Below, piece by piece: positions 1 through 8,342 of a stretch of DNA of 21,182 nt. The DNA comes from Priapulus caudatus (taxonomy: Eukaryota > Priapulida > Priapulimorpha > Priapulimorphida > Priapulidae), in the NCBI RefSeq assembly GCF_000485595.1, contig NW_014579024.1, positions 28,913 through 50,094 on the forward strand, given 5' to 3'. The position numbers and the translations under genes were made by a program. How positions within the stretch are numbered: position 1 is the stretch's first letter; every line of letters starts with the position of its first letter. The notes beneath the pieces are model-generated. The model saw only the letters and a list, made by a program, of their open reading frames with translations. It did no database searches and was not told the origin of the DNA.

Positions 1-559
1 AAGGTGCTACTTCCTCCTGGGAGAACCCAATAGCGGGGCTGTAAAATGTTAATGAGAATACATGAACAAACGTTAATTTAACGTTGCCAAGACCCAATAC
101 AATAATGTTATGCAGGGGTAGAAAAGAGAAAGTCTGTACCGTCCCGTACCGCACAGGGCGCCCCCCCCCCGACCGCCGTGGGTATGTACGAGGTGATGTA
201 TGAGGTGACTCCCGAGGCTCTCCCGCGGCTCCGGCCACCAGCGTTGGCTCTTCCTCTTCATTCAGTTGAGGATGAGCTGAGACTCCGGCGACCATGGTCT
301 CGTCCTCATTGCTGCTGGAAACGGCGTGTACGAGGAGAGACGGGTGTGGGAGAAGGAGAGCGGTTCACCGGGGAAGAGGAGCGACTACGGCGTGGGCAGG
401 CAGGGGGAAGGGTAGGATCCCACCGCACAAATACCCCCCTTTACCCTGTAGGAATTGGCGAGAGCTCTCGGAATCATAATAATTTACATATTCTTTAAAA
501 CTGGAATAACCCGGGTGCCAACAGTCAAGAAGGCACGACGGCAAAAAACGACGAAGATG
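1..559. other. No confident gene; GC-rich and simple sequence
   Basis: Nothing here is assignable to a known family. A C-run lies near 161-170. On the minus strand between about 365 and 190 several short frames are open. One is rich in Ser, Arg and Pro; another, around 345-190, is acidic and Ser/Glu-rich. They are in different frames, broken by stops, and have no convincing splice sites, so I do not call a gene. They could be the edge of an exon or of a decayed element associated with the repeat copy that follows. Confidence 0.4.
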
Positions 560-775
560 GCCTGAGCCACCCTCGCCACACTCCACAAGCTCAAAGATGG
601 TTCCAAATGTAGACGCTGCTGCACAAAGTACTAGCACCTCGAGCCCTGAATCAAAATCATTTTCTAAACAATCAATCATATTATACAATGTCAAATATTT
701 TCCCGGACAATATGTGTTGAGCACCTGAAAATAAAGCTTAACCACTTTAATTACTGCATTCATTCCCACTCCATC
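560..775 (-). pseudogene. Coding-like repeat, copy A (piggyBac-like resemblance)
   Basis: The minus-strand frame is open and matches copies B (2225-2640) and C (3248-3585) along its length. The shared core is NAVIKV...YFQV, then CPGKYLT, then an M(I/V)DC motif, then a hydrophobic LVLCAAAS stretch. This copy is the most diverged. The spacing of a Cys-x(n)-PGxYLT block followed by a (L/M)LC(D/A)A block recalls the central RNase H-like region of piggyBac transposases, but the expected Asp-Glu after YLT is absent and the gap is about 12 residues too short. The family assignment is therefore weak; the three-copy repeat relationship is seen directly. No start codon or termini are identifiable. Confidence 0.45.
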
Positions 776-1500
776 AAACACAATTGTTTATTTTGCAGTT
801 TGTGACTCCCTAATCTAATTACTAATTAATTAAGTGATTAAGAAGTGTCTGACTCGAAGACAATTTGTAGTCAATTCCCTCTTTAGCGGCAAAATTCCTT
901 TACACACGCTTTATGTAAAACTGTAATTTCTATAAAGTGTAGACTGTAGTAATAGATACGATAAATTTTGAGTTTGTGCGATGACATACAGCATATATGT
1001 ATGCACCGTGTTAGATTCGGTGCGCGTTGTAAGAATCGGTGTTACGGGAATCGAATCGTGATTATACATCCATGTACAATAATACATAATTAGAGTTTAT
1101 AGGAGATGATAAATTCTCCACATTTTTTATAATCACTTTACATATAGGTTTTACTTTTACTATTATAGATGAATTTGTGCGATGTTACTGTTAGATTCGG
1201 TGCGCCTTGTGCGAATCATTGTTGTTGGTGGCCCCGGACGCTGGCCCTGCTGGCTCGGCGAGAACGGCGGCCGCGGCGGCCCGTAGGGGGAGCCAGGCTG
1301 CTGCTGCCGCGCTGCGGACCACTGCTGACGTGGCGCCCCCTAGAGGATGCCTGTCGCTCCCATTGCATCCATCCTTTCTGAACGCAGAAACAGGGAAGTT
1401 ACACACACGCGAGTCGCACAAACCAATAGACAAGCCTCAAAAGGCCAGATAGTACTTCACATCCTACTGCATATATAATGCTGCATCCCATGACAGTGAG
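776..1500. other. Non-coding stretch with a short duplicated segment
   Basis: This is mainly AT-rich sequence without a supportable gene. Two related blocks occur at about 971-1045 and 1170-1222. Both carry a TTTGTGCGATG block followed by TTAGATTCGGTGCGC and then a GTTGTAAGAATC or TTGTGCGAATC block, with an insertion in the first copy. From 1230 to 1345 there is a GC-rich patch with open frames on both strands, which I read as composition rather than coding. The stretch ends at the left edge of the LTR. Confidence 0.4.
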
Positions 1501-1715
1501 TGTGGCGTGAGTACGTAATGAACTTGCTACGCACAGTACGCGTGTTCATGTGTTAACATATAGCTAGTGACGGTGGCTCCTGCTACCAGACTGCTGTATA
1601 TAAGCGCCGCACGTGCGGCAGTCGCTCTCTTTACATCATGTAAGCAAGCCACACTGACGTGTGAATAAACAGCTCCTAAGTTACTCACAATCTTACACGT
1701 TTATATAACGCAACA
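1501..1715 (+). mobile_element. Ty3/gypsy-type 5' LTR
   Basis: This is a 215-bp LTR read from structure. It opens TGT and closes ACA. It contains a TATA box (TATATAAG, 1597-1604) and just downstream a perfect 14-bp palindrome, GCCGCACGTGCGGC (1606-1619), enclosing an E-box CACGTG near the expected transcription start. A polyadenylation signal AATAAA lies at 1664-1669. The right edge abuts a primer-binding site at 1716, and a gag-like reading frame follows 156 bp later. No second copy of this LTR is in the window, so the left edge rests on the TGT/ACA rule and is less certain than the right edge. Confidence 0.75.
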
Positions 1716-1729
1716 TGGTGGCAGCGGTG
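1716..1729 (+). promoter_or_regulatory. Primer-binding site, tRNA-Leu
   Basis: TGGTGGCAGCGGTG directly follows the LTR. It is complementary to CCA plus the conserved 3' end of eukaryotic tRNA-Leu(AAG), which ends in CACCGCTGCCA before CCA addition. It would prime minus-strand DNA synthesis. The match runs 14 nucleotides and then breaks. The tRNA identity comes from general knowledge of tRNA 3' ends, not from a search. Confidence 0.75.
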
Positions 1730-1871
1730 TTAACAGCTGTTGGTTATCTTCTTATCTGGAGGTAATTCAGCAGCGTTGACCCAGTAAACAGGCAAGACTG
1801 TGCAAGCCAGCTAAAACGGGATTCACACATGCAACGAATTCACGTGAACACGTCGGTGTCGGGAGCACTAT

Positions 1872-1950
1872 ACCGTGATTGAACCACCAGAACCGTTCGA
1901 TTTCTCTCAGCCTAACTCATAAACCAGGTGGATAAAGTGGTGGTGGAAAA
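1872..1950 (+). pseudogene. Broken Ty3/gypsy gag N-terminus
   Basis: One plus-strand frame reads PPEPFDFSQP and then, after an in-frame stop TAA at 1920-1922, TRWIK. A PEPFDFSQP start followed about three residues later by WxRWIRR-like sequence is typical of gag proteins of metazoan Ty3/gypsy elements. The frame is lost after about 1950. It lies in the expected place downstream of the LTR and primer site, so this is the start of a retrotransposon whose body is gone or replaced. I see no protease, reverse transcriptase or integrase for it here. Confidence 0.65.
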
Positions 1951-2224
1951 ATTGGTGGAACCAATCACTATAATTTACGTGGGCAGTTCAACTCGTGAAT
2001 GATAATTTCATATACTAATGTAAATGCGCGCGAATACAAGAACTACACAAACATTCAATGTTTCGTGAACACATAATTTGTCAGAAAGGTAGCCGGCAAA
2101 ATGACAAGAAAGTGCGACAACAGCAAAAGTGCGATTTCAACAGCAACTATACGAATAATTAGGTGTTCTACACATATTGTTGATGTTAATTATGTTAATT
2201 ATGTTAATAGGCCGAATAGGCCGA
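1951..2224. other. No recognisable gene
   Basis: This is an AT-rich continuation of the degraded gypsy element. Near 2184-2207 there are three short direct repeats of an ATGTTAATT-like unit. No open frame resembles a known protein. Confidence 0.4.
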
Positions 2225-2640
2225 AGCCATATCCGCCGCGACACTCCACGAGTTCAAAGAAGATTCCGAAGACGGATGCTGCCGCACAAAGCACCAATGC
2301 CTCGTGCCCTGAATCAAAATCATTCTGCACACAATCGACCATATTATACCTTGTCAGATATTTACCGGGACAAAGCCACTTACACACCTGAAAGTAAAAC
2401 TTGCTGTACATCTTCACCTCATTAATTACGGCATTCTTTCCTCTCTCATAATCATTGCTATCCGTCCCAATCGCTCCTAAATTAATAACCTGTGACAGGC
2501 GGACGCTGACTCCCTCCATAAACGCCCATGGCTCTGCGTTTTCACGCCGGGCGAAATGGTTATTGCTGGCGCGGCGACACACCATTGAACACCATGGGTC
2601 GACCTCTATCTGCTCGCACGAAGCGCAGGGCCGTTGTGTC
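2225..2640 (-). pseudogene. Coding-like repeat, copy B (piggyBac-like resemblance)
   Basis: The minus-strand frame stays open through the copy, reading DPWC, VCRR, FMEGVSVRLSQV, IGTDS, NAVINEVKMYSKFYFQVCKW, CPGKYLT, MVDC, FDSGHEALVLCAAAS and FFELVEC in order. It is closely related to copy C, with about 17 differences over ~240 bp counted by eye, and more distantly to copy A. The LVLCAAAS block is missing from C, which is cut at that point. The similarity to the piggyBac transposase core is suggestive only, because the expected acidic residues are not where they should be. It may instead be an exon-like piece of an unnamed repeat family. Confidence 0.45.
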
Positions 2641-3247
2641 CTGGAGATAAAATGACAAGTACTTAAATAATTGATGACAGTGATGGTAAAAATTTAATGC
2701 TTAAAAGTTCAGTAAACTCTAATATAATGATGGGGCAACTGAACTGACGCACGGAGGACGCCAACCAGGATTTTGAGCTCCGGAAAATGGTCGCGCGTGA
2801 GCACCGCCAGCTCCATCATATTGTATATTGACTATTATTGTATCTTGTATCTTCGGTCCCTCTCTTGTCACGTCTCGATTCAACTCTTGTCACGTTACAA
2901 TGGCCGCCCCCTTTCCAATTATCTCTGAACTAATCTAAATGGAATATATTTGTGATATTTAAATTATTAGGTTAAAAATGTACTTCCCGTTTGTGCAAGG
3001 TATTTCTTAGAGGTCTTGACTTTGCTAGTGGTCAAATTCTGGAGTTGTTCACAGAATAAATCACTTGAAGAAAACACAGTAGCCTTACTCCCACGGAGAC
3101 CGAAGTAAACACGTCCATTCACCTCGGCGGCGGTGGCGCTACTAAATTTCCTTTTTAAAAGAGTATAAATAATTTTTGGCTTACACCGTTGCCATTCGTC
3201 AACTGACGTTACTAGTCTACTATACGGGTGTACATATAATTGTGCTC
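2641..3247. other. No recognisable gene
   Basis: This is AT-rich intergenic or decayed repeat sequence. Two TCTTGTCACGT repeats occur at 2863-2897. No frame is long enough or similar enough to a known family to call. Confidence 0.4.
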
Positions 3248-3580
3248 AAAGTGCCTCGTGCCCTGAATCAAAATCATTCTGCACACAATCGACCATATTA
3301 TGCTTTGTCAGATATTTACCGGGACAAAGCCACTTACACACCTGAAAGTAAAACTTGCTGTACATCTTCACCTCATTAATTACGGCATTCTTTCCTCTAT
3401 CATAATCATCACTATCCGTTCCAATCATTCCCAAATTTAAAACTTGCGAAAGGCGGACGCTGACTCCCTCCATGAATTGCCATGGCTCCGCACCCTCCCA
3501 TCGCTCGAAGTGGTCAGTGCTGACGCGGCGACACACGGGGGTGCACCATGGGTCCAGCTCCATTTTTGCACACTGTGCAG
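3248..3580 (-). pseudogene. Coding-like repeat, copy C (piggyBac-like resemblance)
   Basis: This is a near-copy of B with the frame open from the junction with the 54-bp array to the left edge, where homology to B stops abruptly inside the FDSGHEAL motif at about 3250. About seven amino-acid changes separate B and C over ~80 aligned residues, and neither carries a stop in that span. On its right the B/C homology continues up to GTGCAGGCCC, exactly where the 54-bp tandem array begins. The array and this repeat therefore share a junction, and the minus-strand gag frame reads through the array into this copy in another frame. Confidence 0.45.
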
Positions 3581-4098
3581 GCCCCTCTTGTAGATATCAG
3601 ACCCGGAGCTCTAGAGATGGCGTCAAGCCTGCAGGCCCTTCTTGTAGAGATCAGACCCGGAGCTCTAGAGATGGCGTCGAGCCTGCAGGCCCCTCTTGTA
3701 GGGATCGGACCCGGAGCTCTAGAGACGGCGTCGAGCCTGCAGGCCCCTCTTGTAGAGATTGGACCCAGAGCTCTAGAGATGGCGTCAAGCCTGCAGGCCC
3801 CTCTTGTAGAGATCAGACCCAGAGCTCTGGAGACCGCATCAAGCTTGCAGGCCCCTCTTGTAGAGATCAGACCCAGAGCTCTAGAGACTGCGTCGAGCCT
3901 GCAGGCCCCTCTTGTAGAGATTAGACCCAGAGCTCTAGAGACGGCGTCAAGCCTGCAGGCCCCTCTTGTAGAGATCAGACCCGGAGCTCTAGAGACGGCG
4001 TCGAGTCTGCAGGCCCCTCTTGTAGAGATCGGACCTGTAGCTCTAGAGACGGCGTCGAGCCTGCAGGCCCCTCTTGTAGAGATCAGACCCGGAGCTCT
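3581..4098 (-). repeat. 54-bp minisatellite, about 9.6 units
   Basis: Units begin at 3581, 3635, 3689, 3743, 3797, 3851, 3905, 3959, 4013 and 4067 (partial). Each contains CCTGCAGG at the join and a GAGCTCTAGAG-type core, both near-palindromic. Because 54 is divisible by 3, several frames stay open on both strands. On the minus strand the array is in frame with the preceding gag and would encode an 18-residue unit, APGLISTRGACRLDAVSR, about ten times. The plus-strand frames are by-products. The same unit recurs at 6737-6922. Unit-to-unit differences are few, so expansion looks recent. Confidence 0.95.
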
Positions 4099-4967
4099 AT
4101 TGTAGCCTTGCCTAGCACCCGGCCTAGCGCCGCTAAACGCAGGTCTGTCTCGAATCGCGTCGGGTCGGGTCTGCAGAGGGACGGGACTCCTACCGCCACT
4201 AACCAAGCCACCCTGAACCTGTATGGAATTATCACTGTGATATCTGCGATCCTCACGTCTAACAGTCATAAAGTTATCTGCAATCTGTCCAGCACGAGCC
4301 ACAGAACCCACTTCAGTCTGTCGTAAATGGTGTCGGAGATCATCATTCCGTATGGTAGAAATAAACTGATCAAGCAGTACCGTCTCTAAAACCCCGTAAA
4401 ACTGCGCAATAACTCCTGAGGAGGTTTAAGCCACCTATGAAAATAGGTTTGCAAACGTCCCGCAAATTCCTGAAAAGTCTCATCTAGTAATTTTTTTGCT
4501 GTTTTAAAATTAACTCTATACGTCTCTGAAGTCAGATTATACGATGCGAGTATAGCTGCTGTCACTAGCTCGAAGTTCTGTCTGACGTCATCTGCTAAAC
4601 GAAATAAGCATTTCTGAGCTCGCCCCGATAGTAATGGCTAGAAGCTCTAGATGGCTCTAGAATAGCCGTCCACCGATCTCTAGGTTTGCTCTGCGCTATA
4701 CATAGTCTCTCAAATGTCTGTAAGTAACAGTCAATGTCATCCTCCTGTGTCATCTTATGCATGCCCCCTAACTTATACATTGATGAGCTTGACTCTCTAT
4801 GCCCAGCGTCTGCTACCGCTCCTCGATCTGCAAGTAACTGTCAGAAAAGCCTGATTTTGCTGTTGTTGTTGCTGTAGCTGTAATGTGTGTTGCTGTTGTT
4901 GTTGCTGCACAAACCCCATTATGGCCTGCATCTCTGGTGAAGTCCTTCGCAACCCTCTTAGGAGGCA
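4099..4967 (-). pseudogene. gag: Ty3/gypsy gag, frameshifted
   Basis: Read on the minus strand this is a capsid gene of a metazoan Ty3/gypsy element. It starts near 4967 with MPPKR, then a frameshift, a poly-Gln tract (about 4910-4850), GGMHKMTQEDDIDCYLQTFER (4770-4705), AILEPSR, AYF, LADDVRQNFELV (4605-4560), TAKKLLDETFQEFAGR, PPQELL, and after another frameshift RHHLRQTEVG and ARAGQIADNF. This order is the SCAN-like capsid N- and C-terminal fold of mag-like elements. At least three frame changes are needed (near 4950, 4600 and 4390). No CCHC zinc knuckle follows: the 54-bp array occupies that place. Protease, RT, RNase H and integrase are absent. The N-terminal Gln tract reflects the CAG/CAA-rich DNA at 4850-4915. 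Confidence 0.75.
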
Positions 4968-5714
4968 TTGTGTGTGTCTAAATCAGTACTTACATAAACG
5001 GCTGATGCAACCTGACTTGCTCTCCGCAAAATCAAGTCCCAACCAAAAGTTGGCTTACCTCACCGTTGTGTTATGTACATATATCTCGTGTTCAAATAAG
5101 AAAAAGAAAAATAAATGTAATCCCTTCCTGGTTTTATATCAAAAAAATCCTATAGCGGGCAGAGACCCCCAAAATGCGCAACCATGCAAGCAATCAATAC
5201 CCTGAATGCAATGTCAATGACACGGAATACGCGAAAATAAACGCTCAAAACATGCCAAAACCAACGAAATACACGACTCATAATACTACTGTAATATGCC
5301 TTACTGCGCCACCTACTGAACAACTATCGTACCTATATCTCCCTATCTACCGTTAGTACCGTTGAAAGCTAATTCGCTACCATCCGCGACTGACTGCAAA
5401 ACAACAACGCTCAAACACGACGGAGGTGTTGAGTAAAGTGAATACACGAGTCTGAGCGACAAACACGCGGGCTTGACACTCAGCTGACAGACCTACTGTA
5501 CGTTCACAGCAGTCTCCCTAACGACATGCGCGATGCAAGTCGAAAGAACTATGCAGTCTACCATTGTACGCTACGTGCGCCATACAATACGTCTCCTAGC
5601 TTATCAACGAACACGATACGATACGCATACTGGAAAAGGTACTTAGCTTGATGTACAGCTTGTTGTCCAGGGCCTCCATTCTACGTACGCGACGAACCAG
5701 TTCACATCACTACT
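4968..5714 (-). other. Probable 5' leader of the minus-strand gypsy element
   Basis: About 750 bases between the primer-binding site and the gag start, without a conserved reading frame. Its position fits an untranslated leader that would carry packaging signals, though nothing specific can be pointed to. The minus strand also shows a short open tail continuing from the GC-rich ORF across the primer site, which I regard as chance. Confidence 0.5.
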
Positions 5715-5732
5715 ATCCTGTCGACTGCGCCA
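5715..5732 (-). promoter_or_regulatory. Primer-binding site, tRNA-Ser
   Basis: On the minus strand TGGCGCAGTCGACAGGAT is complementary to CCA plus the 3' end of an invertebrate tRNA-Ser of the type ending CGACTGCG. It lies three bases inside a CCTTACA end, the expected geometry for an LTR/leader boundary. It gives a primer different from that of the plus-strand gypsy element, so two separate retrotransposon families are present. Confidence 0.7.
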
Positions 5733-5735
5733 AAA

Positions 5736-5756
5736 TGTAAGGGTTGGATCCTTACA
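5736..5756 (-). mobile_element. Residual LTR termini, TGTAAGG...CCTTACA
   Basis: Immediately upstream of the tRNA-Ser primer site, the minus strand reads TGTAAGG, seven bases, then CCTTACA. These look like the two matching inverted ends of an LTR brought together with almost all of the LTR interior missing. The alternative is that only the CCTTACA end is real and the TGTAAGG copy is a chance palindrome. Confidence 0.45.
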
Positions 5757-6464
5757 CGGTCGGTGTCCTGGCCGTCTGGTAGAATGAAGCTGTCTATACA
5801 GAGGTCCCGCCGGTCTCCTTACCAGAACGGCAGGTGGGGCCAGATGCTCCATGGGGTGGGCTCCCGCCCGTCCCCTCACCGCGCCAGGGTGGGGTCTAGG
5901 GATGACCCTCGTGGCCTTCCTCCTGCGCCCCTGTTCCTCGCGTTCTCGCCCAGCTCCCCTCTGGACGTGGTGGCGACGAGGAGACCTCCGTCTCCTCTCT
6001 CGTGTCGCTGGCGCCGGACTGCGTCTCCTCGCGGCATCAATAGGCGCCTGGCTCCTCCTGGCCACCTCTGTTGCCGCTACCAGGATAGCAGGCCAATCCA
6101 CACTCGTGGATGTCGGGGGAACTGCTGCCGGTTGGTCACGGCCGACCGCAGCTCCCACTTCCCTCCTTGGCGCGGCGTCCCTCTCGCCGGACCGCTGACT
6201 GGCGCTCTCTCCTCCGGACGGCTGCCTCCTCTTCTTCTTCTTCCCCTGCACGATCTCCCAGGCCGGGGGCGACAGCAGCAGTGCGTCGGAGAAGGGCATC
6301 TCCGGCCATGGCTCGCCCAGCTCCATTGGGCTTCCAGGCGGCACCTCCGCGAGCAGGTCCTCGACGTCTGCCACCGTCGTTTCCTGCTCTGCCCCAGCGT
6401 CCAGGTGGTGCTCGCTCCCGGATGGCCGGCTCTGCTCCTCCTCTCCACTCAAGACGGCCTCCAT
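5757..6464 (-). CDS. GC-rich ORF of unknown function
   Basis: The minus-strand frame starts at an ATG (6464-6462) in good context (GGGCATGG) and stays open to and past 5757. The N-terminal 90 residues are acidic and Pro/Glu-rich and include FSDALLLSPPAWEIVQG. A basic cluster, KKKKRR, follows, then low-complexity Arg/Pro/Ser-rich sequence. An acidic N-terminus followed by a WxxVxxKKKRR element occurs in ORF1 proteins of some non-LTR retrotransposons, but I see no RNA-binding or zinc-knuckle domain, so this is only a guess. A GTAAGG donor-like site occurs near 5822-5817. Codon composition is much more GC-rich than its surroundings. It could also be a first exon of a host gene or a chance open frame in GC-rich DNA. 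Confidence 0.35.
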
Positions 6465-6736
6465 GCCCGCTCAGGACACCCGCCGCACGGCTGCAATAGT
6501 AAACAAGGAGGGCAACACGCCCGTTAGCTTTCAACCGTGCCTGTCTCACACCTGCCAACTGTTACGTATTGCCCGTAATTTGTTACGGACGCGAGTCAAA
6601 ATTACGGTGTTACGGACGACCTCGAAAAATTACGGACAGCAAGAAATCTCTGAAATTTATATTTTTTAATGCAAAAAAAAGAAATAAACACAGTGTAAAA
6701 TCAACTATTATCATGTAACATGACTACTGACTGCAG
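6465..6736. other. AT-rich spacer with TTACGG repeats
   Basis: No gene. Between about 6561 and 6640 the motif TTACG is repeated at irregular spacing, as TTACGGAC three times and TTACGGTG once. It lies directly upstream of the minus-strand ATG at 6464. An A-run follows at about 6673-6680. Confidence 0.5.
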
Positions 6737-6922
6737 GCCCCTCTTGTAGAGATCGGACCTGTAGCTCTAGAGACGGCGTCGAGCCTGCAGGCCCCTCTTG
6801 TAGAGATCAGACCCGGAGCTCTGGAGACCGCGTCGAGCGTGCAGGGACCTCTTGTAGAGATCAGACCCGTAGCTCCGGAGATGGCGTCGAGCCTGCAGGG
6901 ACCTCTTGTGGAGGTCTGACGA
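6737..6922 (-). repeat. 54-bp minisatellite, second block, about 3.5 units
   Basis: Same unit as 3581-4098, starting at 6737, 6791, 6845 and 6899 (partial). The first two units match, in order, the last two units of the other block: a unit with GGACCTGTAG followed by one with AGACCCGGAG. This shows a common origin of the two blocks rather than independent expansion. The later units carry a GGGACC change. The block joins a decayed Helitron helicase. Confidence 0.9.
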
Positions 6923-6925
6923 GAT

Positions 6926-7025
6926 CTGGCAGATGGCTCTCGACCTGCAGCGAGAGCCATTGTCTGCATGACGCTCTGGCAGACGGCTGTCGACCTGCAG
7001 GGAAAGCCATTGTCTGCAGGACGCT
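6926..7025 (+). repeat. 50-bp tandem duplication
   Basis: Two 50-bp units start at 6926 and 6976. Each begins CTGGCAGA(T/C)GGCT and contains CGACCTGCAG and GCCATTGTCTGCA. It lies between the 54-bp block and the Helitron fragment and shares the ACCTGCAGG-like core with the 54-bp unit, so it may be a derivative of it. Confidence 0.7.
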
Positions 7026-7089
7026 TCGGGAGAAGGCAATGGATCCTCGCAGACTTTGCGTTGTCCTGCACAGTCAGCCCGGGAGAGCC

Positions 7090-7470
7090 GGCATGGGCTT
7101 TGTTTATTGTCATAGCATAGCAAAGGGGGATAGGGAATTGTAGTCTTTTAAATTGAAATGGAAGATGTGATGTTGAAGGGATGGATGAGTGGTATGCGTG
7201 GTATGAATACGGTTTTGCCAGTTGCTGGTCCATGTAGGATGACGACGTCTATGACGTTGGCATGGCAGGCTGTGACTCGACAACCTGTTCCACTGGTGAT
7301 GTTGGGTGAGTCTAAAGATCTGAGGACAATGATGGGGGAACCAAGTTTAAGAGTAAGTTGTTGTGGTGGTAAGCCTGCGGTATTAAGGGAATTCAAGAAA
7401 TCCACAGGGACAATGGAATGGACAGCTTCGTTGACAGTTAGAGTTGAGTCCGACAGACCTTTCCAAAAAA
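7090..7470 (-). pseudogene. Helitron Pif1-like helicase, C-terminal fragment
   Basis: The minus strand encodes the last part of a Pif1-type superfamily 1 helicase as found in Helitron Rep-Hel proteins, which unwind DNA during rolling-circle transposition. In one frame: DFLNSLNTAGLPPQQL, LKLGSPIIVLRSLD, SGTGCRVT, VIDVVILHG and VFIPRIPLI (about 7440-7180). After a frameshift near 7178 a second frame continues PFQFKRLQFP, then PLCYAMTINKA (7170-7095). This order matches the end of Helitron helicases, where TINKxQGQ follows. Here sequence is lost after TINKA and replaced by repeats. The rolling-circle Rep domain and helicase motifs I-IV are absent. Upstream of 7470 the frame stays open to 7630 but resembles nothing. 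Confidence 0.85.
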
Positions 7471-7639
7471 GTGACGACTCAAATTTTGTTATTAGCATTG
7501 TTGTAAAAAGAATAGACCAAGATCGTAAATAAAGTCGAGAAATAGAAATTAGTCTTCCTAAACAATATTTTTCTATCATTTTTTCATCAAAATATGTATC
7601 GGGGTTTAAAGTTCTAGAAAATGAACACATTGAATGATA

Positions 7640-8342
7640 GTTTTGGTGTTTTTGACTTTAAAAGAAATTTTTAAGTAAAAAAATGTTTTTTTACTTTCCG
7701 ACCTACCCTTTAAAAAAATTGATTTGGAATCGTAAACAGCGATTTTTTTATTTTATGCCTAATATCGAATTATATGATAATTATATCAGCAGTTTGTAAG
7801 AATTGATATTAGAATTGAAATCCCCAATATCAGCAGTTTGTTTGGTCAGCAGTTGATAATCACTGTCTGTGGGGCTGTCTGGGGGTTTAACATGTTTTGC
7901 CAACAATACATAATTCATGCAGGAATTAGTGACAATTGGCAGGAATAATGCCATTTATTGACTGGGCAAACAACCTACGAACTATGATTGTTATTCAAGA
8001 TTGTTATTGATATTTCTTAAAACCTACCTTAGGTGCAGGAGATAAAGGTATATTAACTTGTATTAACACAGCTACAAAGTTTTCGGCGTCAAACTGAACC
8101 GAACGTGAAGATGTGGTGAGCACATTGTCGTGAAGAGCCTCATTATGGATTTTGGGATATCCCAGGGGAGTCCCATGAGGGAAATTCCTTAACTTAAAAA
8201 TAACTTAGCTAATAAAAATTCGCTGTTTCCCTTTGGTAGTATACATTTTAAATTAAATATATTTTAAATATGCATATATTTAGGATGAAAGAAAGAAGTT
8301 GCGCACCTGGTGAGAAATATATGATTTTATTTTATTTCCGCG
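7640..8342. other. AT-rich stretch with one possible small exon
   Basis: Mostly AT-rich without known genes. On the minus strand, about 8195 to 8028, one frame is open for ~55 codons and contains FPHGTPLGYPKIHNEALH and FDAENFVAVLIQV. It is followed by a good donor (AAG|GTAGGT at 8028) and preceded by a pyrimidine-poor but possible AG. I do not recognise the protein and no neighbouring exon is visible, so this is a hint rather than a gene. Confidence 0.3.

Noticed and set aside
3581-4098. CRISPR-like regular repeats
   Set aside because: The units are contiguous with no unique spacers and the DNA is eukaryotic.
3548-4105. Long plus-strand open frames across the 54-bp array
   Set aside because: They are by-products of a repeat length divisible by three; the minus-strand frame continues from gag, the plus ones continue from nothing.
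5763-6527. Long plus-strand frames opposite the GC-rich ORF
   Set aside because: High GC content makes several frames open; none has family-like sequence, and the minus frame has the better start context.
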